Positions 26,304-35,785 of a stretch of DNA of 64,000 bases are shown here, piece after piece. The notes under the pieces were generated by a model. That model was not told the origin of the DNA. It searched no databases and saw nothing but the letters and a program-made list of their open reading frames with translations. A program made the translations under genes and the position numbers. The stretch lies in contig NZ_JAINVU010000001.1 of NCBI RefSeq assembly GCF_019880555.1, positions 558,001-622,000 on the forward strand, given 5' to 3'. Positions within the stretch are counted from its first letter, which is position 1; the number at the start of each line of letters is the position of its first letter. This DNA is from Hephaestia mangrovi (GTDB lineage Bacteria > Pseudomonadota > Alphaproteobacteria > Sphingomonadales > Sphingomonadaceae).

Positions 26304-27755
26304 TCAGCCTTTCTGCTGGGGAGTGATACGCGGATAGGCGGCTACGAAAGCCGCCTGCTTGTCCGCGAAACGGGAAATGAGATCGGGCTCCGGCTCGGCA
26401 ATGCGCTCGATCGGTGGCGCGATGCAGATGTCGGCCGGATCGCCGCCCTCGATCGCGACCTGGGCAAGGCGCGCGGCGCCGAGCGCCGGACCGACCTCGC
26501 CGCCACGTAGATAGGCAAGCGGCGTTTGCATCGCGGCCGCGAGAATTCGCCCCCAATAGCTCGAACGTGCCCCGCCGCCGATTACCGCGAGGCGCTCGAT
26601 CACCGTTCCGGCTTCTCGCAGCACTCTCAGCCCATCAGCCAACGCGAAGGCCACGCCTTCCAGCACGGCCTCTGCCAGCCGTTCGGGTGTGGTCTCGTTG
26701 TCGAGGCCGAGGAACGCGCCACGCACCAACGGATCATTATGCGGCGTCCGTTCGCCCGAAAGATAGGGGAGGAAGAGTTCGGGCCCGCTCGCCGGCCCGG
26801 CAGCTTCGGCGCGCGCGAACAATTCGGCGGGCCCGGCAGCGCCGATCAGGCGCGCCGCCCAGTCGACGCATGATGCCGCGCTCAAATGGACCGACATCTG
26901 GTGCCACATGCGGGGAACGCAGTGGCAGAAGGCGTGGACCGCGCGCGCCGGATTGGGGCGAAAATCCTTCGTCGCAACAAAGATGACGCCGGAGGTGCCG
27001 AGCGACAGCAGGGCGTCACCGTCATTCACGACGCCGACGCCCACCGCACCAGCGGCGTTATCGCCACCGCCGGCGACCACCGGGACGGCGGACATGCCCC
27101 ATGCTTCGGCAACGGCGTCGCGCAACACGCCGGTCAACTCGGTACCTTCGCTGAGCGCCGGCATCTGCGCCGTCGTGAGGTCGCAAGCCGCCAGCAATGT
27201 GTCGCTCCACCGCCGCGCCGCGACATCGAGCCAAAGCGTTCCCGCCGAATCGGACAGGTCACTCGCCTTGTCGCCCGTCATTTGAAGCCGCACGAAATCC
27301 TTGGGCAGCAGAACCGTCATGACCCGATCGAAGACCTCGGGTTCATGCCGCTTGACCCACAACAGCTTGGGTGCGGTGAAGCCCGGCATCGCGATATTCC
27401 CCGCGATCGTGCGCAGGTCCGGCACCGCGACCTCCAGCGCCTCGCATTCGGCGAACGAACGGCCGTCGTTCCAGAGGATAGCCGGCCTCAGCGGCCGGTC
27501 GTCGGCGCCCAGCAGCGTCGCGCCGTGCATCTGCCCGGCAAGTCCTATTCCGCGCACCAGCCGCCTGATCGCCGGATCGATCGCGCGCACCGCGGCATCG
27601 GTCGCTTGCCACCACGCCTGGGGATCCTGCTCGGACCAAAGCGGCTGCGGGCGCGAGACCGTCAGCGCAGCGACACCCTGACCGAGGACCGCGCCCGACT
27701 CGTCGAGCACCACGGCCTTCACCCCGGAGGTGCCAATATCGATGCCGAGAAACAT
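26304..27755 (-). CDS. xylB: Xylulokinase
   Basis: This 483-residue FGGY-family kinase phosphorylates D-xylulose to xylulose 5-phosphate for the pentose phosphate pathway. The N-terminal phosphate-binding motif is [13 protein letters not shown], substrate contact is in QMHG, the catalytic base Asp232 lies in [11 protein letters not shown], and a second ATP motif GGGARSSYW is near 390. Size and motifs fit XylB of the isomerase pathway, not the xylose dehydrogenase that is also called XylB in Caulobacter. It lies between GH43 and xylA with short gaps. Confidence 0.95.
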   Translation of the reverse strand: MFLGIDIGTSGVKAVVLDESGAVLGQGVAALTVSRPQPLWSEQDPQAWWQATDAAVRAIDPAIRRLVRGIGLAGQMHGATLLGADDRPLRPAILWNDGRSFAECEALEVAVPDLRTIAGNIAMPGFTAPKLLWVKRHEPEVFDRVMTVLLPKDFVRLQMTGDKASDLSDSAGTLWLDVAARRWSDTLLAACDLTTAQMPALSEGTELTGVLRDAVAEAWGMSAVPVVAGGGDNAAGAVGVGVVNDGDALLSLGTSGVIFVATKDFRPNPARAVHAFCHCVPRMWHQMSVHLSAASCVDWAARLIGAAGPAELFARAEAAGPASGPELFLPYLSGERTPHNDPLVRGAFLGLDNETTPERLAEAVLEGVAFALADGLRVLREAGTVIERLAVIGGGARSSYWGRILAAAMQTPLAYLRGGEVGPALGAARLAQVAIEGGDPADICIAPPIERIAEPEPDLISRFADKQAAFVAAYPRITPQQKG

Positions 27756-27773
27756 GGGAATATCCTGTCGCGG

Positions 27774-28889
27774 TCAGTCGGTGAAGGGATCGACTGGCTG
27801 AATCGTGCCGTCGGGATTGAAATGCAGTTCCGTTACCTTGACGTCACGCAGGCTATTCTTGTTCGATAGTTGCGTATCCGCGTAGAACAGCCACCATTTG
27901 CCGTTCCATTCGACAATCGAATGATGTGTCGTCCAGCCCTGCACCGGTAGCAGGAAGTGACCCTGATAATGAAACGGCCCGTACGGATTGTCGCCGATCG
28001 CATAGGCCAGGAAATGCGTGTCGCCGGTCGAATAGGTGAAGTAATATTTGCCCTGACGCTTGAACATCCACGAGGCTTCGAAAAAGCGCTTGTCGTGTTC
28101 GCCCCCGGTCACCGGTTTGCCATCGGCGCCGAGAATGACGACGTCGCGCGGCTTTTCGGCAAGCGTTTTCATGTCGGGGCCAAGTTTGGCGACTTTCGCG
28201 CTCAACGCCGGCTTGTCGTCCTGGTGCAGGTCCGTGTTCGACCCATTGGGGTCGAACTTGCCCGACACCCACCGCTGAAGCTGCCCGCCCCAGATCCCGC
28301 CGAAATACATGTAACTCGCGCCATCGTCGTCGGTGAAAACGGCGGGGTCGATACTATAAGCCCCCGGAATCGGGTCAGGCTCGGCCTTGAACGGCCCCAT
28401 CGGATTCGTCGACGTGGCAACGCCGATGCGGAACACGCCCGCGGGGTCGCGCGCCGGAAAATAGAGATAATAAGTGCCGTTTTTCTCTGCGGCGTCAGGC
28501 GCCCACATCTGTTTCGCAGCCCAAGGCACTTGCTTGACGTCGAGCGCGACCGGCCCGACGGTCACCTTGCCGCCGATGCGATCCATTTCGAGCACGCGAT
28601 AGTCGTGCATCGCATATTCGCTGCCCAGGTCGTCATCGGGAATGTCGGTCTTCACGTCATGCGATGGATAGATATAGATTTTGCCGTTGAAGACGTGCGC
28701 CGACGGGTCTGCGAAATAGAGCGAGCTCACCAGCGGTTGCGAAAGATAATGGCGACCGTCAGGTGCTTTCGGCTGCGTCGTTTCAGCCATTTTGTTGGGC
28801 GCGGTATCGTGGGGAGAATTGCAAGCCGCCAAAGCAGCGAAGCCCGGAACCAATGCGATTGACAGCATTCTCTGGCGAAGGCTTCTCAT
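27774..28889 (-). CDS. GH43 lipoprotein (beta-xylosidase/arabinofuranosidase)
   Basis: The start at ATG 28889 is preceded by a GGGAGAGAG site and yields a lipoprotein signal with lipobox LAAC (Cys23), so the 371-residue enzyme should be membrane-anchored. The five-bladed propeller fold shows the three catalytic acids of family 43: Asp61 in YFADPSAHVF, Asp181 in SIDPAVFTDDDG and Glu271 in FFEASWMF. It probably trims xylosyl or arabinosyl residues from xylo-oligosaccharides; the exact linkage is not predictable. It is the first gene of the xylB-xylA operon, so debranching and xylose metabolism are co-expressed. Confidence 0.92.
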   Translation of the reverse strand: MRSLRQRMLSIALVPGFAALAACNSPHDTAPNKMAETTQPKAPDGRHYLSQPLVSSLYFADPSAHVFNGKIYIYPSHDVKTDIPDDDLGSEYAMHDYRVLEMDRIGGKVTVGPVALDVKQVPWAAKQMWAPDAAEKNGTYYLYFPARDPAGVFRIGVATSTNPMGPFKAEPDPIPGAYSIDPAVFTDDDGASYMYFGGIWGGQLQRWVSGKFDPNGSNTDLHQDDKPALSAKVAKLGPDMKTLAEKPRDVVILGADGKPVTGGEHDKRFFEASWMFKRQGKYYFTYSTGDTHFLAYAIGDNPYGPFHYQGHFLLPVQGWTTHHSIVEWNGKWWLFYADTQLSNKNSLRDVKVTELHFNPDGTIQPVDPFTD

Positions 28890-28949
28890 TCTCTCTCTCC
28901 CGAATCGCCGCCCTTTGTGGAGGCTGTCAGTTTTGCGATGTCGCATTTA

Positions 28950-28961
28950 GGTAGCGATACC
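28950..28961 (-). promoter_or_regulatory. LacI-type operator box 3 (GGTAGCGATACC)
   Basis: It matches 11 of 12 positions of the reference palindrome. It lies 61 bases upstream of the GH43 start, next to a -10-like TTTTAT. Confidence 0.7.
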
Positions 28962-29219
28962 ATAAAAAGGCCGGGCGCTCTTCGCAAGCATTGATGCGTG
29001 GTTGCAGCAATCTGTTTGGATCAACCGGCCAGCATCGCTGCTCCACCGCTATACTCTCGACCGACGATCGCACCATTTTGCAAAAGCGACGGTATTGCAT
29101 CGCCTTTCTGCCGCCGCGAGGCGCGCGCAGAACATCTGGCGATGCCCGACAGGGAAAATGGGGGCGCCTGCAAGACACGATCACCTACCAATCATCAGGC
29201 GCGAAACGATATCTTATCG

Positions 29220-29231
29220 GATAGCGCTATC
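29220..29231 (+). promoter_or_regulatory. LacI-type operator box 4 (GATAGCGCTATC)
   Basis: It is a perfect 12-bp palindrome in its own right, 62 bases before the GH67 start. It matches 8 of 12 positions of the reference copy. Confidence 0.55.
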
Positions 29232-29293
29232 TTTGCAGCGCTTGCCAACCGTGCCAAGGTCGACAGCGCCGTCGAAGGAGGGGCGGAAGAGTC

Positions 29294-31459
29294 GTGATCG
29301 CCACCCTGTTCCGCTTTGTCGCAATTGCCGTGGCCTCGGCAGTCCTGACTGTCGGCCCTTCCGTGAATGCCGAGGACGGGCACAAATTGTGGCTGCGCTA
29401 TGCACCGCTCGATACCGCTGCGCGCGCCGCCCTCGCGTCGCGGGTGACGGCAATTACCGCTGCCGCAGATACGTCGCCGACGCTCGCTGCCGCACGCGCC
29501 GAACTCGATCGCGGTTTCGCCGGCATGCTTGGCGCGCCTTTGCCGCACGACACGGCGTTGCATGACCACGGCCTCGTTATCGGCACGCCGGCGAGTTTGC
29601 CCGCGCTCGCCGCTTTGCATCTTCCGCTCGGCCGCCTTGGTCACGACGGGTATCTGATTCGCAGCATACGGATGAACGGCAAGGACGAGACAATCGTTGC
29701 CGCCAATACGGATATCGGCGTTCTCTATGGCGTGTTCGCCTTGCTCGAGCGGATCGAGCGGCAGCAGCCACTTGCCGACCTCGATATCGTCTCCGCGCCG
29801 CGGATCGACCTGCGCATACTCGATCACTGGGACAATCTCGACGGCAGCGTGGAGCGCGGATATGCCGGCCGTTCGCTATGGGACTGGTGGACGCTACCGG
29901 ATTATAAGGATCCGCTTTACACGGATTATGCGCGTGCCGATGCCTCGATCGGCATCAACGGCGCCGTGCTCAACAATGTCAACGCGTCTCCGGATATCCT
30001 TAGGCCGCGCTATCTCGCCAAGGTTGCGGCGCTTGCGGACGTGTTCCGGCCCTATGGCATCAAGGTCTACCTGTCGGTGAATTTCGCCTCACCGATGGTG
30101 CTCGGTGATCTGAAGACCGCCGATCCGCTCGATCCGGCCGTTGCCGCGTGGTGGAAAAGAAAGGCTGATACGATCTATCGGGCGATCCCCGATTTCGGTG
30201 GGTTCCTGGTGAAGGCCAATTCGGAAGGCCAACCCGGGCCGCAGGATTACCATCGCAGCCATGCCGATGGCGCCAACATGCTCGCCGCCGCGCTTGCACC
30301 GCACGGTGGCGTCGTGATGTGGCGCGCATTCGTCTATGGCGCTGCCGACAAGGACCGGGCCAAGCAGGCCTTTGACGAATTCAAGCCCCTCGACGGCGCT
30401 TTTGCCGCCAACGTCATTCTCCAGGTCAAGAACGGACCGATAGATTTCCAGCCGCGCGAGCCGTTTTCGCCGCTGTTCGGGGCGATGCACCGCACGCCGA
30501 TGATGCTGGAGTTGCAGATCACCAAGGAATATCTCGGCCAAGCGACCAGCCTCGCTTATCTCGGCCCGCTGTTTGAGGAAGCGCTGCGGGCCGATACCTA
30601 TGCCCGCGGGAAAGGGTCTACAGTCGCCAGGGTGATCGACGGCAGCTTGTTCGGCAATCGGCTCAGCGGGATCGCCGGCGTCGCCAACACCGGGCGTGAT
30701 CGCGATTGGGCGGGATCAACCTTCAATCAAGCCAATTGGTTCGTCTTCGGCCGGATGGCCTGGAATCCCGATGCCGATGCCGGAGCGGTGGCGCGCGAAT
30801 GGTCGGAACTCACCTTCGGACCAGATCGGCGGATCACGACGCCGGTTGTCGACATGATGATGCGCTCGCGCGAGGCGGTCGTCGATTACATGACGCCGCT
30901 TGGGCTCGCGCATCAGATGGGCACCGGCAACCATTATGGCCCGGCGCCGTGGGTCAGCGATCTCGCCCGGCCCGAATGGAACCCCACCTATTACAATCGC
31001 GCGGACCGTACCGGGATCGGATTCGATCGGACCGCGAGCGGCAGCGACGCCGTGTCGCAATATGCGCCGCCGGTTGCGCATCGCTTCGACGACCTTGCCA
31101 CCGTCCCCGATGCCGATCTGCTGTGGTTTCATCACGTGCCTTGGGATTACCGCCTGCATTCGGGGGAAACCTTGTGGCATTCGCTCGCCGATCATTATCA
31201 GCATGGCGTCGAGGAGGTCGCGGCGATGCAGCGCGAGTGGGCGACGCTGGCGCCTCTGATCGATGCGCAACGCTTCGCCAAGACCGCTGCCTTTCTCTCG
31301 ATCGAGCATCGTGAAGCGGTATGGTGGCGCGACGCCAGCATGGCCTATTGGTTGCATGTTTCCGGGCTGCCGCTGCCCGCCGGCTATCCTGCGCCGGCGC
31401 ACGACCTCGGTTATTATGAGGCGCTCAGCTTTCCCAATGCGCCGGGGCAAGCAAAGTGA
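29294..31459 (+). CDS. GH67 alpha-glucuronidase, exported
   Basis: This 721-residue enzyme removes (4-O-methyl)glucuronic acid from the end of xylo-oligosaccharides. GTG 29294 follows AAGGAGG and GGAAGAG sites and starts a signal peptide ending near SVNA. Glu311 in ANSEGQPGP, Asp384 in PIDFQ and Glu412 in TKEYLGQ fall at a constant offset of 19 from the catalytic Glu292/Asp365/Glu393 that I recall for the Cellvibrio enzyme, which supports an active protein. Many GH67 enzymes are intracellular, so the signal peptide points to periplasmic or outer-membrane action here. It is followed by the LacI-type regulator on the same strand. Confidence 0.94.
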   Translation: MIATLFRFVAIAVASAVLTVGPSVNAEDGHKLWLRYAPLDTAARAALASRVTAITAAADTSPTLAAARAELDRGFAGMLGAPLPHDTALHDHGLVIGTPASLPALAALHLPLGRLGHDGYLIRSIRMNGKDETIVAANTDIGVLYGVFALLERIERQQPLADLDIVSAPRIDLRILDHWDNLDGSVERGYAGRSLWDWWTLPDYKDPLYTDYARADASIGINGAVLNNVNASPDILRPRYLAKVAALADVFRPYGIKVYLSVNFASPMVLGDLKTADPLDPAVAAWWKRKADTIYRAIPDFGGFLVKANSEGQPGPQDYHRSHADGANMLAAALAPHGGVVMWRAFVYGAADKDRAKQAFDEFKPLDGAFAANVILQVKNGPIDFQPREPFSPLFGAMHRTPMMLELQITKEYLGQATSLAYLGPLFEEALRADTYARGKGSTVARVIDGSLFGNRLSGIAGVANTGRDRDWAGSTFNQANWFVFGRMAWNPDADAGAVAREWSELTFGPDRRITTPVVDMMMRSREAVVDYMTPLGLAHQMGTGNHYGPAPWVSDLARPEWNPTYYNRADRTGIGFDRTASGSDAVSQYAPPVAHRFDDLATVPDADLLWFHHVPWDYRLHSGETLWHSLADHYQHGVEEVAAMQREWATLAPLIDAQRFAKTAAFLSIEHREAVWWRDASMAYWLHVSGLPLPAGYPAPAHDLGYYEALSFPNAPGQAK

Positions 31460-31535
31460 TCTCGACGCGCGCCGATTTTTCGTGTCGTCCGGCGGTTGAG
31501 TTGGTCTAGAATGATGCCGAGGAGCATTGCCGCAA

Positions 31536-32597
31536 GTGCCTGACAAGAAAAACCGAGCCGCCACGATCAGCGATGTCGCCCGCGAGGCCGGTGTCTCGCC
31601 GATGACCGTGTCGCGGGTGATCAATGGCGAACAGAGTGTCCGCCCTGCGACCCGTGCGCTCGTCGAGAAAGCGATCGCCGCGTTGGATTATGCGCCGAAT
31701 TCGGCGGCACGAGCGCTTGCGGGTGCCAAGCCGATCCGCATTGGATTGCTCTACAGCAACCCCAGCGCGGCCTATCTTTCCGAATTCCTGGTCGGCGGGC
31801 TCGATTATGCCAGCCGTGGCACCGTCGAGCTCGTGGTTGAAAAATGCGACGCTGGCGTCCGCGAATGTGAAGCGACCGCTCGGTTGATCAAGGCTCGCGT
31901 CGATGGCGTCGTGCTGCCGCCGCCGCTGTGCGATTCCAAGGCCGTGATCGACACGCTGGCCGATGCCGGCCTTCCCGGCGTTGCCGTGGCCAGCGGCGAG
32001 CCCGACGCCCGCATCTCGGCGGTCAGCATCGACGATCACCGCGCAGCGTTCGAAATGACGCGTCACATCCTTGCGCTGGGCCATCAACGGATCGGCTTCA
32101 TCATCGGCAATCCCAACCAGACCGCGAGCGAGCGTCGATTGTTGGGGTATCGCGCGGCCCTCGAACAGGCTGGAATCACGCCGGACGATGCCCTGATCGT
32201 GCAGGGCATGTTCACTTATCACTCGGGCCTTGACGCTGCCGAGCAATTGCTCGGCAGCGGCGCGGCGCCCTCGGCGATCTTCGCCAGCAACGATGATATG
32301 GCGGCTGCCGCCGTGGCCGTCGCGCACCGCTGCGGGCTCGATGTGCCGAGCGACCTCACCGTATGCGGATTCGACGATTCGGCGCTGGCGACAACGATCT
32401 GGCCGGAACTCACCACGATTCATCAGCCGATTGCAGATATGTCGGTCGCCGCTCTGGAGGTCCTGGTCCGCGAAGTTCGCGCGCGCCGGGCCGGCAATCC
32501 CATGGCGCCATCGCGAGAGCTGCTCGATTACAGCATGATCCGTCGCCAGTCCGATGCGGCGCCGCGTCGCCGGCCACCCGCGATTGGGCGGCTTTAG
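31536..32597 (+). CDS. LacI-family transcriptional regulator, probable xylan/xylose repressor
   Basis: This 353-residue regulator has an N-terminal helix-turn-helix and hinge (ATISDVAREAGVSPMTVSRVIN, split here as ATISDVAREAG and VSPMTVSRVIN; hinge YAPNSAARALAG) and a periplasmic-binding-like effector domain (about 65-340, with GHQRIGFIIGNP and TVCGFDDS). The start is uncertain: TTG 31527 lies only two bases after GAGGAG, so GTG 31536 is preferred. It lies inside the xylan locus after GH67. The GATA-CG-ATACC palindromes around it have the LacI-type centre CG. A xylose-derived ligand is inferred by analogy with Caulobacter XylR. No box was found in front of this gene. Confidence 0.9.
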   Translation: MPDKKNRAATISDVAREAGVSPMTVSRVINGEQSVRPATRALVEKAIAALDYAPNSAARALAGAKPIRIGLLYSNPSAAYLSEFLVGGLDYASRGTVELVVEKCDAGVRECEATARLIKARVDGVVLPPPLCDSKAVIDTLADAGLPGVAVASGEPDARISAVSIDDHRAAFEMTRHILALGHQRIGFIIGNPNQTASERRLLGYRAALEQAGITPDDALIVQGMFTYHSGLDAAEQLLGSGAAPSAIFASNDDMAAAAVAVAHRCGLDVPSDLTVCGFDDSALATTIWPELTTIHQPIADMSVAALEVLVREVRARRAGNPMAPSRELLDYSMIRRQSDAAPRRRPPAIGRL

Positions 32598-32619
32598 GCC
32601 GAAGCGCGCAACGCCGCCG

Positions 32620-32639
32620 GATGAGCGGTGCCGCTCATC
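32620..32639. other. Hairpin between the convergent regulator and porter genes
   Basis: GATGAGCGG (32620-32628) and CCGCTCATC (32631-32639) form a near-perfect palindrome in the 63-base gap between converging genes. It lacks a U-tract. It could serve as a bidirectional 3' end structure. Confidence 0.5.
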
Positions 32640-32660
32640 GCGGCACCGCAGCCCGATCGA

Positions 32661-34067
32661 TCAACCCTCCATATCCTCAAGCTCGCGCCCGCGGGTTTCA
32701 TGCACCAGCGCCTTAACGAAGAAAAAGCTGACGAACGCGCTGACCGCGTAGAAACCGTAGGTGACGGGCAAGCCGATGCCGGCGGCCAGCGCCGGAAACG
32801 ACACCGAAATGCCGAAATTGGCGATCCACTGCGCGAAGCCCGATACGGCGAGACCCGAGCCGCGAATCTGGTTCGGGAACATCTCGCCGAGCATCACCCA
32901 CATCACCGGGCCCCAACTGGCGTTGAAGAACACGACATAGGCATTTGCCGCGATCAGCGCGACAAGCCCGACATTGTCCGACATGTGCAACGCGCCGTTG
33001 ACGAGGCTCGCGGTCGAGAAGCAACCGGCCATCACCGCCAGCGTCACCGTCATGCCCGCCGAGCCGACCAGCAGCAGCGGCTTGCGGCCGATCCGGTCGA
33101 CCGTGAGGATGGTGAAGATACATGCCAGGATCGACAGCGCGCCCGACAGGATGTTGATCTTGAGCGAATCGTTCTCGCTGAAGCCGACCGATTGCCACAA
33201 CACCGAGCCGTAATAGAAGACGATGTTGATCCCGACGAGTTGCTGGAAAACGGCGATGCCGATGCCGGCCCAGACTACCCTTCTGATACGTCCGCTTGTC
33301 GGATCGATAAGGTCGGCCAGCCGCGGGCGGTGATCGGCGGCGAGGCTGGCGCGGATATCGACGACCTTGCGCTTCGCCTCTTCGGCGCCGAACAGCCGGG
33401 TGAGCACTCCCTCGGCCTCCGTGTCGCGACCGCGCAAGACATAGAAGCGCGGGCTTTCCGGAATGAAAAGCAAAGCCAGGAAATAGATGCCGGCGGGGAT
33501 CACCTGCATCCAGAACATCCAGCGCCACGCGGGATAGCCGCCCCAGAACGGTGCAGTCGAGCCGCCCGCACTCGCCGCGAGATAATAATTGGCGACGAAC
33601 GCTCCGGTGAGGCCGGTGATGATCATCACCTGCTGCACACTGGACAACCGGCCACGGATCGCGGCAGGCGTCACCTCGCTGATGTAGACCGGCGAGAGAA
33701 CACTCGCCGCGCCGACGCCCAGCCCGCCGATCAGACGCGCGATGATGAATATGGCCGAGCTACCCGCGGCGCCCGCGACAAGCGCGCTGCCGACGAACAA
33801 TACCGCCGCAATCAGCATCACGCTGCGTCGCCCGATCCGGTCAGCAAGCCGCCCGGCAACGAACGCGCCCGCCGCGCACCCCAGCAGGATCGCTCCGACG
33901 TTGAACCCGGTGCCCAGCTTCGACAGATTGAAGGCGCTCTCCAGCCCCTCCTGCGTGCCGTTGATCACGCCGCTGTCATATCCGAACATGAAGCCGCCGA
34001 TGGTCGCCACCGCAACGATCAGCACGATAAAGGCGATGTTGACCCGCATGGCCATGCTTCGATCCAT
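32661..34067 (-). CDS. Sugar porter (MFS), probable xylose/proton symporter
   Basis: This 468-residue inner-membrane transporter has 12 predicted helices. Sugar-porter signatures are present: GRLADRIGRR after helix 2, PESPR before the central loop, FQQLVGIN in helix 7, VDRIGRK after helix 8 and the PETKG-like HETRG at the C-terminus. The site GGGAGAGGG precedes ATG 34067. It is the last gene of the xylX-xdh-lactonase operon, so xylose or arabinose is the likely substrate; E. coli XylE is the nearest well-known model. No ABC-type sugar transporter is present in the locus. Confidence 0.92.
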   Translation of the reverse strand: MDRSMAMRVNIAFIVLIVAVATIGGFMFGYDSGVINGTQEGLESAFNLSKLGTGFNVGAILLGCAAGAFVAGRLADRIGRRSVMLIAAVLFVGSALVAGAAGSSAIFIIARLIGGLGVGAASVLSPVYISEVTPAAIRGRLSSVQQVMIITGLTGAFVANYYLAASAGGSTAPFWGGYPAWRWMFWMQVIPAGIYFLALLFIPESPRFYVLRGRDTEAEGVLTRLFGAEEAKRKVVDIRASLAADHRPRLADLIDPTSGRIRRVVWAGIGIAVFQQLVGINIVFYYGSVLWQSVGFSENDSLKINILSGALSILACIFTILTVDRIGRKPLLLVGSAGMTVTLAVMAGCFSTASLVNGALHMSDNVGLVALIAANAYVVFFNASWGPVMWVMLGEMFPNQIRGSGLAVSGFAQWIANFGISVSFPALAAGIGLPVTYGFYAVSAFVSFFFVKALVHETRGRELEDMEG

Positions 34068-34102
34068 TTTTCCCTCTCCCTATTCTTCCGATAGTTTCGC
34101 AG

Positions 34103-34975
34103 TCATCGTACCGTCGTCAATGCCGCGCCGGCGACACCCGGATCGAATGCCAGCAGATCACCGGCCAGCGGCTGCCGTTCGCGCGCGGCCGCGTCAAGCC
34201 CCTGGCGCGCAGTTGTAGCGAAGGCGGTGCGCAGGTCCGCGCCGCCGAACGCAATCTTGGTGACATTGGCTACCGGCATCGCGACCGATCGCATCAGGCG
34301 CCCGTCGGGATCATAGCGCCGCACCACCCAACCGCCATACAGGCCGGTCCACAGACAGCCCTCGGCGTCGATCGTGGGGCCGTCGGGATAGCCCGCGCCT
34401 TCCTCGATCGTCGCGAACACGCGTTGCGGGCCGAGCGTATGATCGTCGTTGACGGCTTGCGCCCAGATCGTCCGGCCGAGCGTATCGGTGGTATACAAGG
34501 TCCGGCCGTCGATCGAGCAGGCGGGACCATTGGTGATCGCAACGGGTGGATGGCCGCTATCGATCACCGTCCGCCCGTCGAGCCGATAGAAATGTCCTGT
34601 CTCCGCCTGTTCATCGTCGTCCATCGAGCCGAACCACAAGGTCCCGTCCGGGGCCACGGTGGCATCGTTCAGGCGATTGCCGGGGCGATCGGGTTCGACC
34701 TCCACGATCAGCGTGAACGATCCGTTGCCCGGATCGAACCGGTGCAGACCCGTCTGGAGGCCGGCGATCATCGTGCCGTCGGCGGCAGGCAGCGCCCAAC
34801 CGATCTGCGCCGGTGCGGCCCAATGGTCCAGCGTTCGCGTGGCGGCATGAAAACGATAGAGACGGGGATGCTTGATATCGACGAACCAGAGCGACTGGTC
34901 GCGCGCGATCCAAGCCGGCCCCTCGCCAAGCGTGGCGCCGACCCGGCAAACCGCTTGTACGTCAGCGTTTGTCAT
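34103..34975 (-). CDS. xylC: SMP-30/gluconolactonase-type lactonase, probable xylonolactonase
   Basis: This 290-residue six-bladed propeller enzyme would open xylono-lactone to xylonate. The divalent-metal and substrate positions match those that I recall for SMP-30: Glu18 in LGEGP, Asn103 in NRLND, Asn149 in ITNGP and Asp198 in YPDGP. ATG 34975 overlaps the stop of the xylose dehydrogenase gene by four bases, so the two are translationally coupled. This coupling and the upstream xylX support the xylonate assignment over gluconate; L-arabinonolactone is also possible. Confidence 0.88.
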   Translation of the reverse strand: MTNADVQAVCRVGATLGEGPAWIARDQSLWFVDIKHPRLYRFHAATRTLDHWAAPAQIGWALPAADGTMIAGLQTGLHRFDPGNGSFTLIVEVEPDRPGNRLNDATVAPDGTLWFGSMDDDEQAETGHFYRLDGRTVIDSGHPPVAITNGPACSIDGRTLYTTDTLGRTIWAQAVNDDHTLGPQRVFATIEEGAGYPDGPTIDAEGCLWTGLYGGWVVRRYDPDGRLMRSVAMPVANVTKIAFGGADLRTAFATTARQGLDAAARERQPLAGDLLAFDPGVAGAALTTVR

Positions 34976-35757
34976 CGCCAGCCGGCATCTACGAAATAAT
35001 CGTGCCCGGTGCACATCCGCGCGTCGTCGGAGGCGAGGAACAGCGTCAGCGCCGCAACGTCCGCCGGGGTGACGCGCCCGTCGAGGCATTGCGCGGCGAC
35101 AATTTCCGCTTCGCCTTCGGGCGTGTACCATTTCATCTGCCGCTCGGTACGGACATTGCCCGGAACGATCGTATTCACGCGAATGTTGTTGCGGCCGAGG
35201 TCGCGTGCCAGGCTGCGCGTCAGGCCTTCGATCGCTGCCTTGGCGGTCTGATAGACGACCAGTTCGGGCAGGGCGAGATGCCAACTGATCGACCCGAAGT
35301 TGAGGATCACGCCCCCACCCGATTTCGTCATCGTCGGCGCGACGGCCTGAGCGGCGAAGAACTGGTGTCGCAGGTTTACCGAAAGCCGGTTGTCCCAATA
35401 ATCGGGCGTAATCTCATCGATGCCGTGTCGATCATCGTTGCCGGCGTTGTTGATCAACACATCGATGCCGCCAAGATCCGCCTCGATCGTGCTGATCGTC
35501 TCCTTCAAGCTGCCGATATCGGTCAGATCGCAATGATGATAGACGGGAACGCGCGCGTCGCCATCGGTCAGTCGGGCGACCAGCGCATTGCTGGCATCAT
35601 CGGCGATATCAATGAAGGCGACACGAGAGTCCTGCGCAACGAAGGCCTCGACCAGGCCCTCGCCGATGCCGCTTCCGCCGCCGGTGATGAGCACGCGCTT
35701 GCCGGCAAGGCTGGGATAGACCGCGCGCATCGAAGCGGCGGACGCGACATGCGTCAT
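34972..35757 (-). CDS. xdh: NAD-dependent D-xylose 1-dehydrogenase (SDR family)
   Basis: This 261-residue short-chain dehydrogenase oxidises D-xylose to xylonolactone. The cofactor motif is TGGGSGIG (25-32), NNAG lies near 103-106, and the catalytic set is Ser158 in NFGSISW, Tyr169 and Lys173. The stretches GNDDRHGIDE, FGSISWHLALPELVVYQTA and the end of the protein, with CTGHDYFVDAGWR, are very close to the Caulobacter enzyme (named XylB there) as I recall it. ATG 35757 lies after GGAG; an internal Met10 would give the same domain. It sits 28 bases after xylX. Confidence 0.9.
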   Translation of the reverse strand: MTHVASAASMRAVYPSLAGKRVLITGGGSGIGEGLVEAFVAQDSRVAFIDIADDASNALVARLTDGDARVPVYHHCDLTDIGSLKETISTIEADLGGIDVLINNAGNDDRHGIDEITPDYWDNRLSVNLRHQFFAAQAVAPTMTKSGGGVILNFGSISWHLALPELVVYQTAKAAIEGLTRSLARDLGRNNIRVNTIVPGNVRTERQMKWYTPEGEAEIVAAQCLDGRVTPADVAALTLFLASDDARMCTGHDYFVDAGWR

Positions 35758-35785
35758 AGATTGGAACTCCGGCAAAAAAGACTGC

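Larger units (their letters stand above)
28890..29293. promoter_or_regulatory. Divergent control region of GH43-xylB-xylA and GH67
   Basis: These 404 bases hold no convincing gene. Two operator boxes are present (28950-28961 and 29220-29231), one near each start. On the minus strand TTTTAT (28967-28962) could be the -10 of the GH43 promoter, directly before the operator. Confidence 0.6.

Noticed and set aside
32628..34094. 488-residue plus-strand frame opposite the sugar porter
   Set aside because: It is a shadow of the porter, which has all sugar-porter signatures.
34084..34100. GATAGTTTCG between the porter and lactonase genes as an operator
   Set aside because: Only a half site is present, within an operon.
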